Shown here piece by piece: positions 16,063 to 24,729 of a DNA stretch of 64,000 bases. The first letter of the stretch is position 1, and every line of letters starts with the position of its first letter. Source of the DNA: Bacteroidales bacterium (GTDB taxonomy: Bacteria; Bacteroidota; Bacteroidia; Bacteroidales; UBA932). A program made the translations under genes and the position numbers. The stretch spans positions 1 through 64,000 of the forward strand of contig JAFQGK010000006.1 of the NCBI GenBank assembly GCA_017398335.1, read 5' to 3'. Below the pieces are notes generated by a model. It was not told the origin of the DNA and searched no databases. It saw only the letters and a program-made list of their open reading frames with translations.

Positions 16063-16785
16063 ATGAAAATAAGATTGCTGTTTGTCTTTGCCCTTGTCTT
16101 GAGTAATGTCCTTCATCTGGATGCCAGGAAGTTTTCCGTATCCGGATCGGTCGAGACCTACACTGCCTATCTCTGGCGAGGCTCGAAGGAATGCGGGGCC
16201 CATGCTGCTCCATGTCTTTCTTTCAGTTATGGTAATTTCACACTCCAGTCCTACGGCTTTATTTCATATGACGGCTACTATAAGGAGATTGACTGGGATA
16301 TTTCCTACAAGGTAGGGGATTTTACATTCCATCTGGCGGATTACTACGCTCGTCTGTCCACATACCAGACTCCGGAGAATTATTTTGATTTCCGGAAAGG
16401 TTCGACAAATCACATTCAGGAGGTGATCCTGTGCTATGAACCACGGAAACTGCCATTTGCAATCAGGTGGTTCACATTCGTCAACGGAGACTGGCTGCCG
16501 CAGGCGGACGGAACCCTAGGAAGAGCCTCCTTCTCATCATATCTGGAGCCTGAAATATTCTACCAGTTCAAGGAAAACAGCAGACTCTCTCTGTTTTGTG
16601 GTGCCAGCGTCTTCAAAGGCAATTACACGAAGTACACTAAAGACTTTGCAGTCATCCATCTTGAACTGCGTTACAGGCATCAGTTCATGCTTGGAAAAGT
16701 GAATATTCCTGTTCAGGTTTCCTTTGTGACCAATCCGTATTCCGGAAAAACATGGCTCAATGCCGGAGCCGGCATTGCATTCTGA
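16063..16785 (+). CDS. Outer-membrane beta-barrel protein (porin-like)
   Basis: A 240-residue protein with signal peptide (MKIRLLFVFALVLSNVLHLDA). It then alternates aromatic/hydrophobic strands and short turns (VSGSVETYTAYLWRGSKECG, LSFSYGNFTLQSYGFISYDG) and ends in an aromatic residue (GAGIAF). The segment YLWRG near the start is like that of small porin-type families that begin with a RG-containing first strand. It probably spans the outer membrane with 10-12 strands. It is last in the rightward DUF3857 operon; its stop is only three bases from the stop of the radical SAM gene on the other strand. Confidence 0.7.
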   Translation: MKIRLLFVFALVLSNVLHLDARKFSVSGSVETYTAYLWRGSKECGAHAAPCLSFSYGNFTLQSYGFISYDGYYKEIDWDISYKVGDFTFHLADYYARLSTYQTPENYFDFRKGSTNHIQEVILCYEPRKLPFAIRWFTFVNGDWLPQADGTLGRASFSSYLEPEIFYQFKENSRLSLFCGASVFKGNYTKYTKDFAVIHLELRYRHQFMLGKVNIPVQVSFVTNPYSGKTWLNAGAGIAF

Positions 16786-16788
16786 TTA

Positions 16789-18447
16789 TTATTGTCGGAG
16801 GCTTGCCATGAATACAGGAGAAGGCTGATGGCTCTCCGAGTCGTAGCCGAACAGAATCTTTCTGTCGTCTGATGCAAGCATATAGTATCTGTGCGAAGGC
16901 TCAGGCTGGCCGTAAACAACAGACATCAGGAGGCTTTCTTCTTCAAGAAATGCCCCCAAGTGTTTGATTCTTAATATTTTGCCTGCGGGCTCTTTCTTTA
17001 AGGAGAATCCTGCTTCAATCCATGCGACGGACACATCGGTCAGCTTCTCCGGATGATTACCCTTGCAATATTCATAAAGGATTACACCTCGTCTTTCAAG
17101 GCTCACAGGGGAGTCCAGCACCATGAGTGCCTTGAGATGTTCAGTAAATCTGATTATGAAGTCCTTATCGCTGCAGATAAGGTCTCTGACTGTTTTCTGC
17201 CATATTACGGAATTATAGTAAAGATCTATCATCCTGGAGATTTGCATTGCTCTCCTGAGGTCTGACGGTGACATCATCGGGGTCTGCAGGATTTCATATG
17301 GCGGCAGAGGGGAGAACTTCAGGTCTTTATCATCTGCTGTCGCCCGCATCCGTGTGCCTGGCAGGACTTTAAGGGACTCTATCTGAAGCTCATCTACACC
17401 TGTTCCCACCAGTCTGGCGATGTCGGCGCAGAGCATGTCCAGACCATATCCCGGAAGGCCGGCAATAAGGTCGGCATGAGTCTGAAGGTTCTCGAGCGAA
17501 CATAGGAACTCAAGGCCTTTCATTGATGATTCAAGGCTTCCTTTGCGTCCGCTGGCCTCCAGCACCTTGCTGTCAAGACTCTGGATACCGGCTTCCAGAT
17601 GAAGCAGGCCGGATGGCATCGAAGCCAGTTTACGCTTCAGCTCATCTGAAATCAGCGACGGATGGATTTCCAGATGGAAACGCATCTTTCCGGCATATCC
17701 GGCATATCCGGCAAAGATGTCCAGCATTCCGCATGCACGTACGGTGTCATAGTTGAACGTCCTGTCCAGTACTCTGATATCCTTTATTCCGTGTGAACAG
17801 ATGTTCTCAAGTCTCTTGCTGACCTGTTCCAGGCTCTGGTATCTGACGGGCTTTTCTCCTCCGCTCACGCAGAATGCGCATGTGTTGAAACAGCCTCTGG
17901 TGGTCTCCAGCTGCACAAAAGGCTTGTCCCAGTTGAAGAAACAGCTTTCTTCGGGATATTTCAGTGACGCAAAGTCATTTACCCGGGCAATACCGTTGTC
18001 ATGATATCCATTTTCAGACATCCAGCACAGGCCTTCAATGGACTGCCAGCACGATCTCCGGTCAACCTTATCGAGGAATTCCGGCAGAGCTTCTTCGCCT
18101 TCACCTCTGATTACCGCCGTGACGAATGGATTTCTCCTCAGAAAGTCTTCATTGTCACCAAGGAACTCAGGGCCGCCGCAGATAATCTTCACATTCTCCA
18201 GCAGCTGAACGGCACGTGAAAGCACTTCGATCTGCATATTATGCGTAAACAGCCAGAATGTCGCTGCAATGATGTCCGGTTTATGTTCTGCAACAGTTGC
18301 TGCAATCGCTCCGGGATTGTCATTGATTGTTCCTCGCACGACGCACCATTCCCAGTCCTCTCTGTCACTTACCTGTGCATGGATAGCCGGAAGTGCTACC
18401 GAAGAGTGTGAATATGAGCTGTTTATGTCGAGCCAGAGGATTTTCAT
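16789..18447 (-). CDS. B12-binding-domain radical SAM protein (DUF4080 type)
   Basis: A 552-residue protein. Residues about 1-125 form a cobalamin-binding-like Rossmann domain (IIAATFWLFTHN, VKIICGGPEF, VIRGEGEEALPEFL) without the DxHxxG lower-axial motif. Residues about 175-400 form the radical SAM barrel with the 4Fe-4S ligands Cys186, Cys190 and Cys193 in GCFNTCAFCVSG. The C-terminal 150 residues fit the DUF4080 region of this subfamily. Substrate unknown. It is the last gene of the long leftward polyketide-type run, 15 bases after the hydrolase gene. Similar genes also occur on their own in Bacteroidales, so membership in the pathway is uncertain. Residues GYAGYAG reflect a small tandem duplication. 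Confidence 0.88.
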   Translation of the reverse strand: MKILWLDINSSYSHSSVALPAIHAQVSDREDWEWCVVRGTINDNPGAIAATVAEHKPDIIAATFWLFTHNMQIEVLSRAVQLLENVKIICGGPEFLGDNEDFLRRNPFVTAVIRGEGEEALPEFLDKVDRRSCWQSIEGLCWMSENGYHDNGIARVNDFASLKYPEESCFFNWDKPFVQLETTRGCFNTCAFCVSGGEKPVRYQSLEQVSKRLENICSHGIKDIRVLDRTFNYDTVRACGMLDIFAGYAGYAGKMRFHLEIHPSLISDELKRKLASMPSGLLHLEAGIQSLDSKVLEASGRKGSLESSMKGLEFLCSLENLQTHADLIAGLPGYGLDMLCADIARLVGTGVDELQIESLKVLPGTRMRATADDKDLKFSPLPPYEILQTPMMSPSDLRRAMQISRMIDLYYNSVIWQKTVRDLICSDKDFIIRFTEHLKALMVLDSPVSLERRGVILYEYCKGNHPEKLTDVSVAWIEAGFSLKKEPAGKILRIKHLGAFLEEESLLMSVVYGQPEPSHRYYMLASDDRKILFGYDSESHQPSPVFMASLRQ

Positions 18448-18462
18448 ATATGCAAGGAATCC

Positions 18463-19263
18463 CTAAAGCAGATTCTCTTTCATGAAATCAACAGCAATGC
18501 CTATGATCTCATCCTTGTACTTTCTCATGAAATGTCCTTCTCCTTCGATCACATGGAGGACGCTGTTCTGATAAGTTGCATCATATCTTTCGCCATATGA
18601 CAGAGGTACGATCTTGTCGTTGCTCCCGTGGATCAGGCATACGTTGCCGGTATATCTGCATGAAACGCCGTAGATGTCAAGTTTCTGTGCGGCAAGTATG
18701 AATGTCCTGCCCAGCTTATGGAACATTACGTTGACATATGCCGGCGGATTTGCAGCATCGTATCTGGCATTCATGCATTGTCCTGCCAGCGCATCGTCCT
18801 TGAGGACAGCAGCTGGTGCCAGCAAGGCCAGACATTTCGGCCTCATCGGATCATTTTCGAGCTGTCCGGCCAGCATTCCGGCAATGACACCACCCTGGGA
18901 ATGACCGAGGAATCCGATTTCTGTCACAAAGGAGAGCCCTTTGACATATTTCAGAACTGCTTTTGCGTCAGCTGTTTCATTGGCAATTGTCATATCTATG
19001 AAATTACCTTCACTCTTTCCATGTGCATTGAAGTCAAAACTGATGGATGCTATGCCTTCTCTTGCAAGGGCTGCTGCCAGTTCCGGAATGGGATGCATTT
19101 TCTTGCTTGACATGAATCCATGCATCAGTACCACCATAGGGCAATGGTCTGTTTTCGGATTGAATCCTTCCGGCAATGTCATGGTTGTGGAGATGCCTCC
19201 TTGTTCGCCATAGACCAGATAATTTTCCTTCTTCCTGAGAAAACCGAATATTTTGGAAATCAT
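18463..19263 (-). CDS. Alpha/beta hydrolase (serine esterase/acylhydrolase type)
   Basis: A 266-residue cytoplasmic protein without a signal peptide. The hydrolase landmarks are clear: oxyanion-hole segment VVLMHGFMSSKK, SFDFNAHGKSEG, nucleophile Ser in GFLGHSQGGVIAG, Asp in LIHGSNDKIVP and His in IEGEGHFM. It lies 12 bases after the adenylating ligase gene in the same run. A role in releasing or editing a mis-loaded acyl chain would fit the context but is inference. Generic serine hydrolases of this size cannot be assigned a substrate from sequence. Confidence 0.82.
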   Translation of the reverse strand: MISKIFGFLRKKENYLVYGEQGGISTTMTLPEGFNPKTDHCPMVVLMHGFMSSKKMHPIPELAAALAREGIASISFDFNAHGKSEGNFIDMTIANETADAKAVLKYVKGLSFVTEIGFLGHSQGGVIAGMLAGQLENDPMRPKCLALLAPAAVLKDDALAGQCMNARYDAANPPAYVNVMFHKLGRTFILAAQKLDIYGVSCRYTGNVCLIHGSNDKIVPLSYGERYDATYQNSVLHVIEGEGHFMRKYKDEIIGIAVDFMKENLL

Positions 19264-19275
19264 GATGTGAACTGT

Positions 19276-20595
19276 TTATTTCTTGTAATACTTTCTGTCC
19301 AGCTTGCCGTTGTAAGTACGCTGAATTGATTCGACAGCTTCATAATATGTAGGTACCTTATGAGGCTCGAGCCTTGATTTGATGTGGACAGCTATTGATT
19401 TCTTGTCCAGTTCCTTACCATCTTTCAATACAACAAGAAGTTTAAGGACGGTGCCGATGACTGGATGTGTTCCGGCTATGCAGATGCAGTCCTTGACAGA
19501 CTCATGTGAAGATGCCGCATTCTCCACTTCTGACGGATCTACCTTGAATCCTCCGACGTTTATTACGTCTCCCAGACGTCCTTTCAGATGTATAAGTCCG
19601 TTTTCATCTACATATCCGAGGTCCGCGCTGTAGATCTTTCCATCCTTCAGCACCTTCTTGGTGTTTTCTTCGTCAGCTACATATCCGCTCATGATTGTAA
19701 GTCCCGAGACAATGATATTGCCTTCCGGAGTCACTTCTACAGTCGAATTCTTCATCGGACGGCCGATGCATCCTTCCATATGCTTTCCATCATTGAAATC
19801 ATAAGTGCAGACTGCGCCGATTTCCGTTCCCCCGAGTGTGTTGTAGAGCCTTGAGTGGGGAAGTGCATGACTCAACTGTTCCATATCGTGCTGGGTTATA
19901 GGGGCAGCTCCGGTCTCGATGAAGTCGATCTTGTCAGCGAGCGAACACAACTTGTCATATGAGAACTGCATTATGAGGCGTAGGCTGGCCGGTACCATGA
20001 ATGTCGCGAATTTCTTGAAAGGCAGATTGAAGACTTCAAAGAAGGCGTTCATGTCCTTTAGACCGTCCAATATGCATACCGTACCTCCGACTGTCAGAAC
20101 AGGATGCATCTTGAAAAGTGATGCTATATGGTTGAGCGGGCCGCTGATTATGAAAAGAAGGTCTGGCGAGAAATGAAGATCGGCAATGAAGTTGTCCGCA
20201 CATGAGACAAGTGCTGTTTCTGACAGCATCACTCCTTTGGATTTACCGGTAGTGCCTGTCGTATACAGGATATCTACAATGTCTGATGCGAACTCGCACG
20301 ACTCCACCTCCGTCTTGATCGCGTTGAAAGTCTCGTCATTCACTTTGTTTTCCAAAGGAACTGCAATGGCTCCGGCATGGTGGATTGCGCAGTATATTTT
20401 GAGGAACTCCAGATCCTGTGTGGCGCGGAATACATATGGTCTGTCTGGCATAAGACCTTCATCAGCAAGTGCCTGCGCCTTTGATTCAATCGCTTTCCAT
20501 AATTCGGAATAAGTGATTGAGTCCTTGCCGCACACTGCAGCAGGCTTGTCAGGAGTCATTTGAGCGTGATATTTGATGCTCTCTTCAAGTGTCAT
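19276..20595 (-). CDS. AMP-dependent acyl/aryl acid ligase (starter-loading enzyme)
   Basis: A 439-residue ANL-superfamily adenylate-forming enzyme, compact compared with the usual 500-550. The ATP-binding P-loop is YTTGTTGKSKG (from residue 111); other landmarks are the substrate-pocket region GPLNHIASLF, the adenylate motif YNTLGGTEIGAV, the hinge region LKGRLGDVINVGGFKVDPSE and a C-terminal catalytic Lys in RTYNGKLDRKY. It ends 11 bases downstream of an ACP gene, so it probably activates a carboxylic acid and loads it on that ACP. In aryl-polyene clusters this position is held by a 4-hydroxybenzoate/cinnamate-type ligase; aryl rather than fatty acid specificity is inferred from context. 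Confidence 0.85.
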   Translation of the reverse strand: MTLEESIKYHAQMTPDKPAAVCGKDSITYSELWKAIESKAQALADEGLMPDRPYVFRATQDLEFLKIYCAIHHAGAIAVPLENKVNDETFNAIKTEVESCEFASDIVDILYTTGTTGKSKGVMLSETALVSCADNFIADLHFSPDLLFIISGPLNHIASLFKMHPVLTVGGTVCILDGLKDMNAFFEVFNLPFKKFATFMVPASLRLIMQFSYDKLCSLADKIDFIETGAAPITQHDMEQLSHALPHSRLYNTLGGTEIGAVCTYDFNDGKHMEGCIGRPMKNSTVEVTPEGNIIVSGLTIMSGYVADEENTKKVLKDGKIYSADLGYVDENGLIHLKGRLGDVINVGGFKVDPSEVENAASSHESVKDCICIAGTHPVIGTVLKLLVVLKDGKELDKKSIAVHIKSRLEPHKVPTYYEAVESIQRTYNGKLDRKYYKK

Positions 20596-20606
20596 GGCTC
20601 TACTGG

Positions 20607-20828
20607 TTATTTATTCAACTTTCTCTCCACCATTTCCACAATCGTATCAATGGTCTTGAAGTTTCTTGGAGTGACGTCAGTCGCATCCAGAGATATTCCA
20701 TATTCTTTCGACAGAATGACCAGTATGGTCACTATCCCCAGTGAATCCAGTTCGCTGAAAAGGAAATCAGATTCAAGGTCTGTTGCAGGAAGTGCTTCTG
20801 ACAGAAGCGAATAGATATGCTGTTTCAT
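20607..20828 (-). CDS. Acyl carrier protein (starter ACP)
   Basis: A 73-residue acidic four-helix protein; the phosphopantetheine site is Ser29 in SELDSLGIVTILVIL. It is two bases after the MMPL gene and just before the ligase, an arrangement that suggests it receives the activated starter acid. It differs clearly from the other two ACPs of the run (DSLG here, DSID and DSLD there), which supports distinct roles. Confidence 0.88.
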   Translation of the reverse strand: MKQHIYSLLSEALPATDLESDFLFSELDSLGIVTILVILSKEYGISLDATDVTPRNFKTIDTIVEMVERKLNK

Positions 20829-20830
20829 AA

Positions 20831-23584
20831 TTACTTGGTAAATTCTATGTTATCAATGAAGTCCATGGCTGCAACCTCTGCAATTCTGCGCATCTCATCA
20901 TCCGGGATTACAGCCGTAACGTGTGTGTCAGGATTCAGCAGGGCAGTAAGAATCGCCTGTTCTCCATAACCGTAATCGGTAACCGTAACTGATGGCTTTC
21001 CTTGAAGGTCAAGTTCTTCAATTTCTATATCCTTGAGATTGCGGCTAACTGTTTTCATTATGTATTTGCCTTTGTAGATATATCGCCCGAGGACTTGTTC
21101 AACAGGGTTTGACGGATATCCCTTTAGTATTGTCCTCAGGGTTATAGGATGTCTGCGGGCCTTGCCATTCTTCTCAGTAAGGAATCTGAATGTCATAGGA
21201 GGAATCATATATGCCATGAGGACAACCGAAAGCATACCGATTATGGTCACTTCTGCAAGTGATTTCATGGCTGGATGCTGTGATACTATTAGGGTTCCGA
21301 TTCCTACGAACATGATGAGGGCAGACTGTATGATACTGCTCTTGTACGAAGAAAGGATAGGTCTGCGGTATCTGTATTCGTGCTGGCAACCCTCTGTCAT
21401 GAATATTGTATAATCGTCTCCCTGTCCGAATATGAAGGTAGCCAGGATGACGTTTACAATGTTGAACTTTACTCCAAGCAATGCCATGATTCCAAGTATC
21501 CAGATCCAGCTGACTGCCATCGGCAGGAAGGAGATGATAGCAAGTTCCAGACGTCCGAAAGAGAACCACAGAAATAGGAAGACTATCAGCGAGCATGCCC
21601 AGCCGATGTAGTTGAAATTATCGGAAAGATTCTTCGACAATGCACTGTTCATTCCAACAACATCGAAACTGTTGTCAAAATGAGATTTTATATCTTCCAT
21701 CCCGTCCGGCTTCACATTGATGATATCTACGATATAAGCCAGTCCGGTGTCATCAACCTTCGTGACATTCTGACTCAGAACCATTTTCGTGAGAGGAGCG
21801 AAATATCCGATGTCATGGGGAGCATACTCCTTGTCAGATATCAGTCCGGTAAATTGTGAGAAAGCATCAGGTGAGAAGCCGTTCTTTGCAGCACTTTCCT
21901 TCAATTTTTCCGTAAGCAGCTCCTTGTGGCGCTCTGTGAAACAATTCCATCCCTCCAGACGCGCCTGCTGTTCTTCTTTCGAAACGAGAAACTGCGACAC
22001 ACCTTTATGGCTCATTATGGCTCCGGCTTGTTTCAGACTGTCTATCACAGGTGCAATCAAAGAGTTGCTCTTCAGAACCTCATCGAATGATGTTCCGGAA
22101 GACAGTACATATATGCTCTGTACAGCCTCCTTTGACGAATCAGAAAGGAGTTTCTGAAAATACTGCATGTCTTCTCTCTGCCTGTCCGTCATATAGTTGA
22201 TGTTCGCCATATTCGAGTCGAACTCTGTCCTTATGCTGAAGACGGCCAGGACGGCGGTAAGAATAAGGGTACATATGACGAAGACCTTGCTCTTCTCCGG
22301 TGAAATATGGGACAGAAATTCCAGAACCTTGCCGCTGTGTTCAGCTTCTGGCTTGACCTTCAGCATATGAGGAAGGTATACAAGGACGAATACGATTGTT
22401 CCTATAAGAAGAAGGGAAGCAAATGTACCAAGGTCTCTCAATGCCACGGACTGCAGAGGAATCAGGGTAAGGAAGGCACCGACAGTAGTGATGTTTCCGA
22501 TCACTAGCGGCAGCATGATCTCCTTAATTGCCTTCTTCATGTCCGGTACATGATTCAGATGAACGATCAGGTGGAGAGGGTAGTTGACGGCAATTCCGAG
22601 AATGACGCTTGATATGCCTATGACGATTATGGACACCTGGTTTCCGAATAATGACATTCCTCCAAGGGCGAACAGCCATCCCCAGCCGATGGAAAGGAAT
22701 ATAAGCATGATATTCCTGAACGAACCGATGGAATATGCCACCAGCAGCACAATCAGAATTGCGGATAGGGCTATGGCAATGATACTGTCCTTCTTGATGC
22801 GTGAGGCATTTCCTACAGCTATTTCCGGTCCGCCCACAATATGTGCCTTCACTTCAGGATATTTCTCTGTCATCAGATCGATCGATTCATGAAGGAGGGA
22901 AAGCATCTTCGAATTGTATTCGGTCTCGCTGTTGCCGAACGGTGAACTTAACATAGCTACGGCCCTGCTCATGTCAGGAGTAAAGATATAGCCCTCGTAC
23001 ATTTCGAAATTCATCTGCTGGCCGGAAGTCTGCAGTTGCGCAAGAACAGGCGAGAACAGGGACAGAGGATCCCTGACCATATTGGATGTCGTCAGAGCGC
23101 TTGTCGGGAACATCAGCATCTCCAGATTCTTCTTCATCTGTCCGTCCACGTAGTCCGGCAGGGCAAGGAGACTGTCGATGCGCGCATAATCATTCTCAGT
23201 CAGGAAGTATGGGATATTATCATATACGAAATCCGTAACTTCCATTATCTGGCTCATATCGAACTGGGCGGTAAGGTCTTCGCACCATCCCAGTGAATCC
23301 TTGCTGTGGACAGTCTCTGTAAAGAAGTCAATCGCTTCCACGGTAAGGTCAGCATCGTCCGGGTTTGCAAAAAGTATATACAGTCTGTTTGCACCGGAAA
23401 TGTTCTGATATACGGAAAGAGCTTCCTGGTCCGATGTTCCCAGTGGCAGAAAATCACTGATGTCTTCACTGAAATCCAGGTGGAGGATCAGGAATATGAA
23501 CAGGCCCAGACACGCAGCCAGAGATGCCCACAGAATCTTTGCGTGCCTTGACAGATAGTCATATATTCTTAAAATCAGTTTCAT
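20831..23584 (-). CDS. MMPL/RND-type exporter with C-terminal Rossmann-like extension
   Basis: A 917-residue inner-membrane protein. The first membrane helix is at residues about 15-35 (ILWASLAACLGLFIFLIL), followed by a large periplasmic loop (DISDFLPLGTSDQEAL), a bundle of five helices (IIAIALSAILIVLLVAYSIG onward), a second periplasmic loop (TEFDSNMANINYMTDRQRED) and a second bundle (NFNYIGWACSLIVFLFLWFS onward, with FGQGDDYTIFMTEG). This is the MMPL fold used for lipid and polyketide export. The last about 80 residues are soluble and contain VTVTDYGYGEQAIL ... HVTAVIPDDEMRRIA, like the start of a nucleotide or SAM-binding Rossmann domain. It overlaps the acyltransferase gene by four bases. 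Expected role: moving the finished aryl-polyene-type lipid across the inner membrane. Confidence 0.86.
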   Translation of the reverse strand: MKLILRIYDYLSRHAKILWASLAACLGLFIFLILHLDFSEDISDFLPLGTSDQEALSVYQNISGANRLYILFANPDDADLTVEAIDFFTETVHSKDSLGWCEDLTAQFDMSQIMEVTDFVYDNIPYFLTENDYARIDSLLALPDYVDGQMKKNLEMLMFPTSALTTSNMVRDPLSLFSPVLAQLQTSGQQMNFEMYEGYIFTPDMSRAVAMLSSPFGNSETEYNSKMLSLLHESIDLMTEKYPEVKAHIVGGPEIAVGNASRIKKDSIIAIALSAILIVLLVAYSIGSFRNIMLIFLSIGWGWLFALGGMSLFGNQVSIIVIGISSVILGIAVNYPLHLIVHLNHVPDMKKAIKEIMLPLVIGNITTVGAFLTLIPLQSVALRDLGTFASLLLIGTIVFVLVYLPHMLKVKPEAEHSGKVLEFLSHISPEKSKVFVICTLILTAVLAVFSIRTEFDSNMANINYMTDRQREDMQYFQKLLSDSSKEAVQSIYVLSSGTSFDEVLKSNSLIAPVIDSLKQAGAIMSHKGVSQFLVSKEEQQARLEGWNCFTERHKELLTEKLKESAAKNGFSPDAFSQFTGLISDKEYAPHDIGYFAPLTKMVLSQNVTKVDDTGLAYIVDIINVKPDGMEDIKSHFDNSFDVVGMNSALSKNLSDNFNYIGWACSLIVFLFLWFSFGRLELAIISFLPMAVSWIWILGIMALLGVKFNIVNVILATFIFGQGDDYTIFMTEGCQHEYRYRRPILSSYKSSIIQSALIMFVGIGTLIVSQHPAMKSLAEVTIIGMLSVVLMAYMIPPMTFRFLTEKNGKARRHPITLRTILKGYPSNPVEQVLGRYIYKGKYIMKTVSRNLKDIEIEELDLQGKPSVTVTDYGYGEQAILTALLNPDTHVTAVIPDDEMRRIAEVAAMDFIDNIEFTK

Positions 23585-24723
23585 CGGATGTTGTTGAATA
23601 TGTTCTTGCTTTCCACAGGATTGGCATAGATGCCGAGGAAAATCTTTTCAAGTATATGCATGTCGCACCCATCTGCATACTCGTCCAATTGAACCATGTA
23701 TGTCATGAACCTGTCTCTTTCTTCCTGAGTGTAATTGTCTGAGTATGTGGCAGATCCGGATAGTATGTCATGCGCTATCCAGTTGTTAGGCGTCAGCCTG
23801 TATGATGTACATATCCTGCTGTCGATCAGTCTGGCGACCTGCTTGTTGAATTCGTTGGAATTGCACTCTGCAAATCCGGCAAGGTCATTGGCAGAGATCG
23901 GGTCGCAGAATTCGAAATGTACCCGTCCTTTCTTCTGGACTATTCCGGTAAGGATGCTGTTCAGGTCTTCTCCCGGCTTCTTCACATATGGCCCGTGCTG
24001 ATGAGCATAGAGCTCGAGGGTCTTGAGTATGTCGCATGGCTCCCATTCGTACGATACCGCAATCGGCATGATGTTCAGTTCAGCTATAGACTCTATTTTG
24101 TCCTTTGCATTGCTCATCCTGAACATATTGATTATTCCCTGATCTGTGCGGTCGTTGCCGTCTTTCGTGCGTCCGTTGCGCTGGGCTATCCACACTGACT
24201 GCTTCTTCTCAAGAAGGGTATGGCGAATGTATTCAGACAGATGCTTGGAGGTCTTGTAGAACTCCCTCATGCTTCCTCCCGGACGTTCCACCCTGAACAT
24301 CTTGTTGGACTTTCCGATGTCTATGATAAGCTCTCCCTTCATCAGATTGGCTCCGAAGGTGATTTCCGAAGTGTCCAGATCATGCTCGATAAGTATATTC
24401 TGCAGGAGAGCGGCATCAAGCATGATGTCGCGGTGGTTTGATACCAGAAGATATGATTTCTCCGGGTCTATCTTCTCAACTCCGCTGAATGTGAATTCAT
24501 CTATGCTCTTGCTGATGATCTGCCTGTTGGCCCAGTACATTATCTTGCTCTGAAAATCATGTATGCTGTCGATGCCGCGCAGGTATTCCCGTATTTCATC
24601 GATGTTCTTTTCGGGAAAGACAAACGAAGCCAGTACCGGAAATGACGAATTATCTGCAATGCGGTGCATCGCATCACTGATTTCGCTGTCATAATATGGG
24701 CGGATGTCATCAAACATAGTCAA
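23581..24723 (-). CDS. 1-acylglycerol-3-phosphate acyltransferase-like protein
   Basis: A 380-residue PlsC/PlsB-type acyltransferase. The catalytic motif is YLLVSNHRDIMLDAALL (His97; the Asp follows after five residues, a variant of HX4D common in this subgroup), with a second block FRVERPGGSMREFY and an arginine-rich WIAQRNGRTKDG in place of the usual EGTR. Its length exceeds that of plain PlsC (about 240). No signal peptide. The ATGA overlap with MMPL implies coupled translation. It probably transfers an acyl or aryl-polyenoyl chain onto a lipid headgroup at the inner membrane before export. Confidence 0.82.
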   Translation of the reverse strand: MTMFDDIRPYYDSEISDAMHRIADNSSFPVLASFVFPEKNIDEIREYLRGIDSIHDFQSKIMYWANRQIISKSIDEFTFSGVEKIDPEKSYLLVSNHRDIMLDAALLQNILIEHDLDTSEITFGANLMKGELIIDIGKSNKMFRVERPGGSMREFYKTSKHLSEYIRHTLLEKKQSVWIAQRNGRTKDGNDRTDQGIINMFRMSNAKDKIESIAELNIMPIAVSYEWEPCDILKTLELYAHQHGPYVKKPGEDLNSILTGIVQKKGRVHFEFCDPISANDLAGFAECNSNEFNKQVARLIDSRICTSYRLTPNNWIAHDILSGSATYSDNYTQEERDRFMTYMVQLDEYADGCDMHILEKIFLGIYANPVESKNIFNNIR

Positions 24724-24729
24724 GTCTTG

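Noticed and set aside
17692..17712. Short tandem repeat (ATATCCGGC twice) in the radical SAM gene as a regulatory repeat
   Set aside because: It is in frame, encodes GYAGYAG, and is only two units long.
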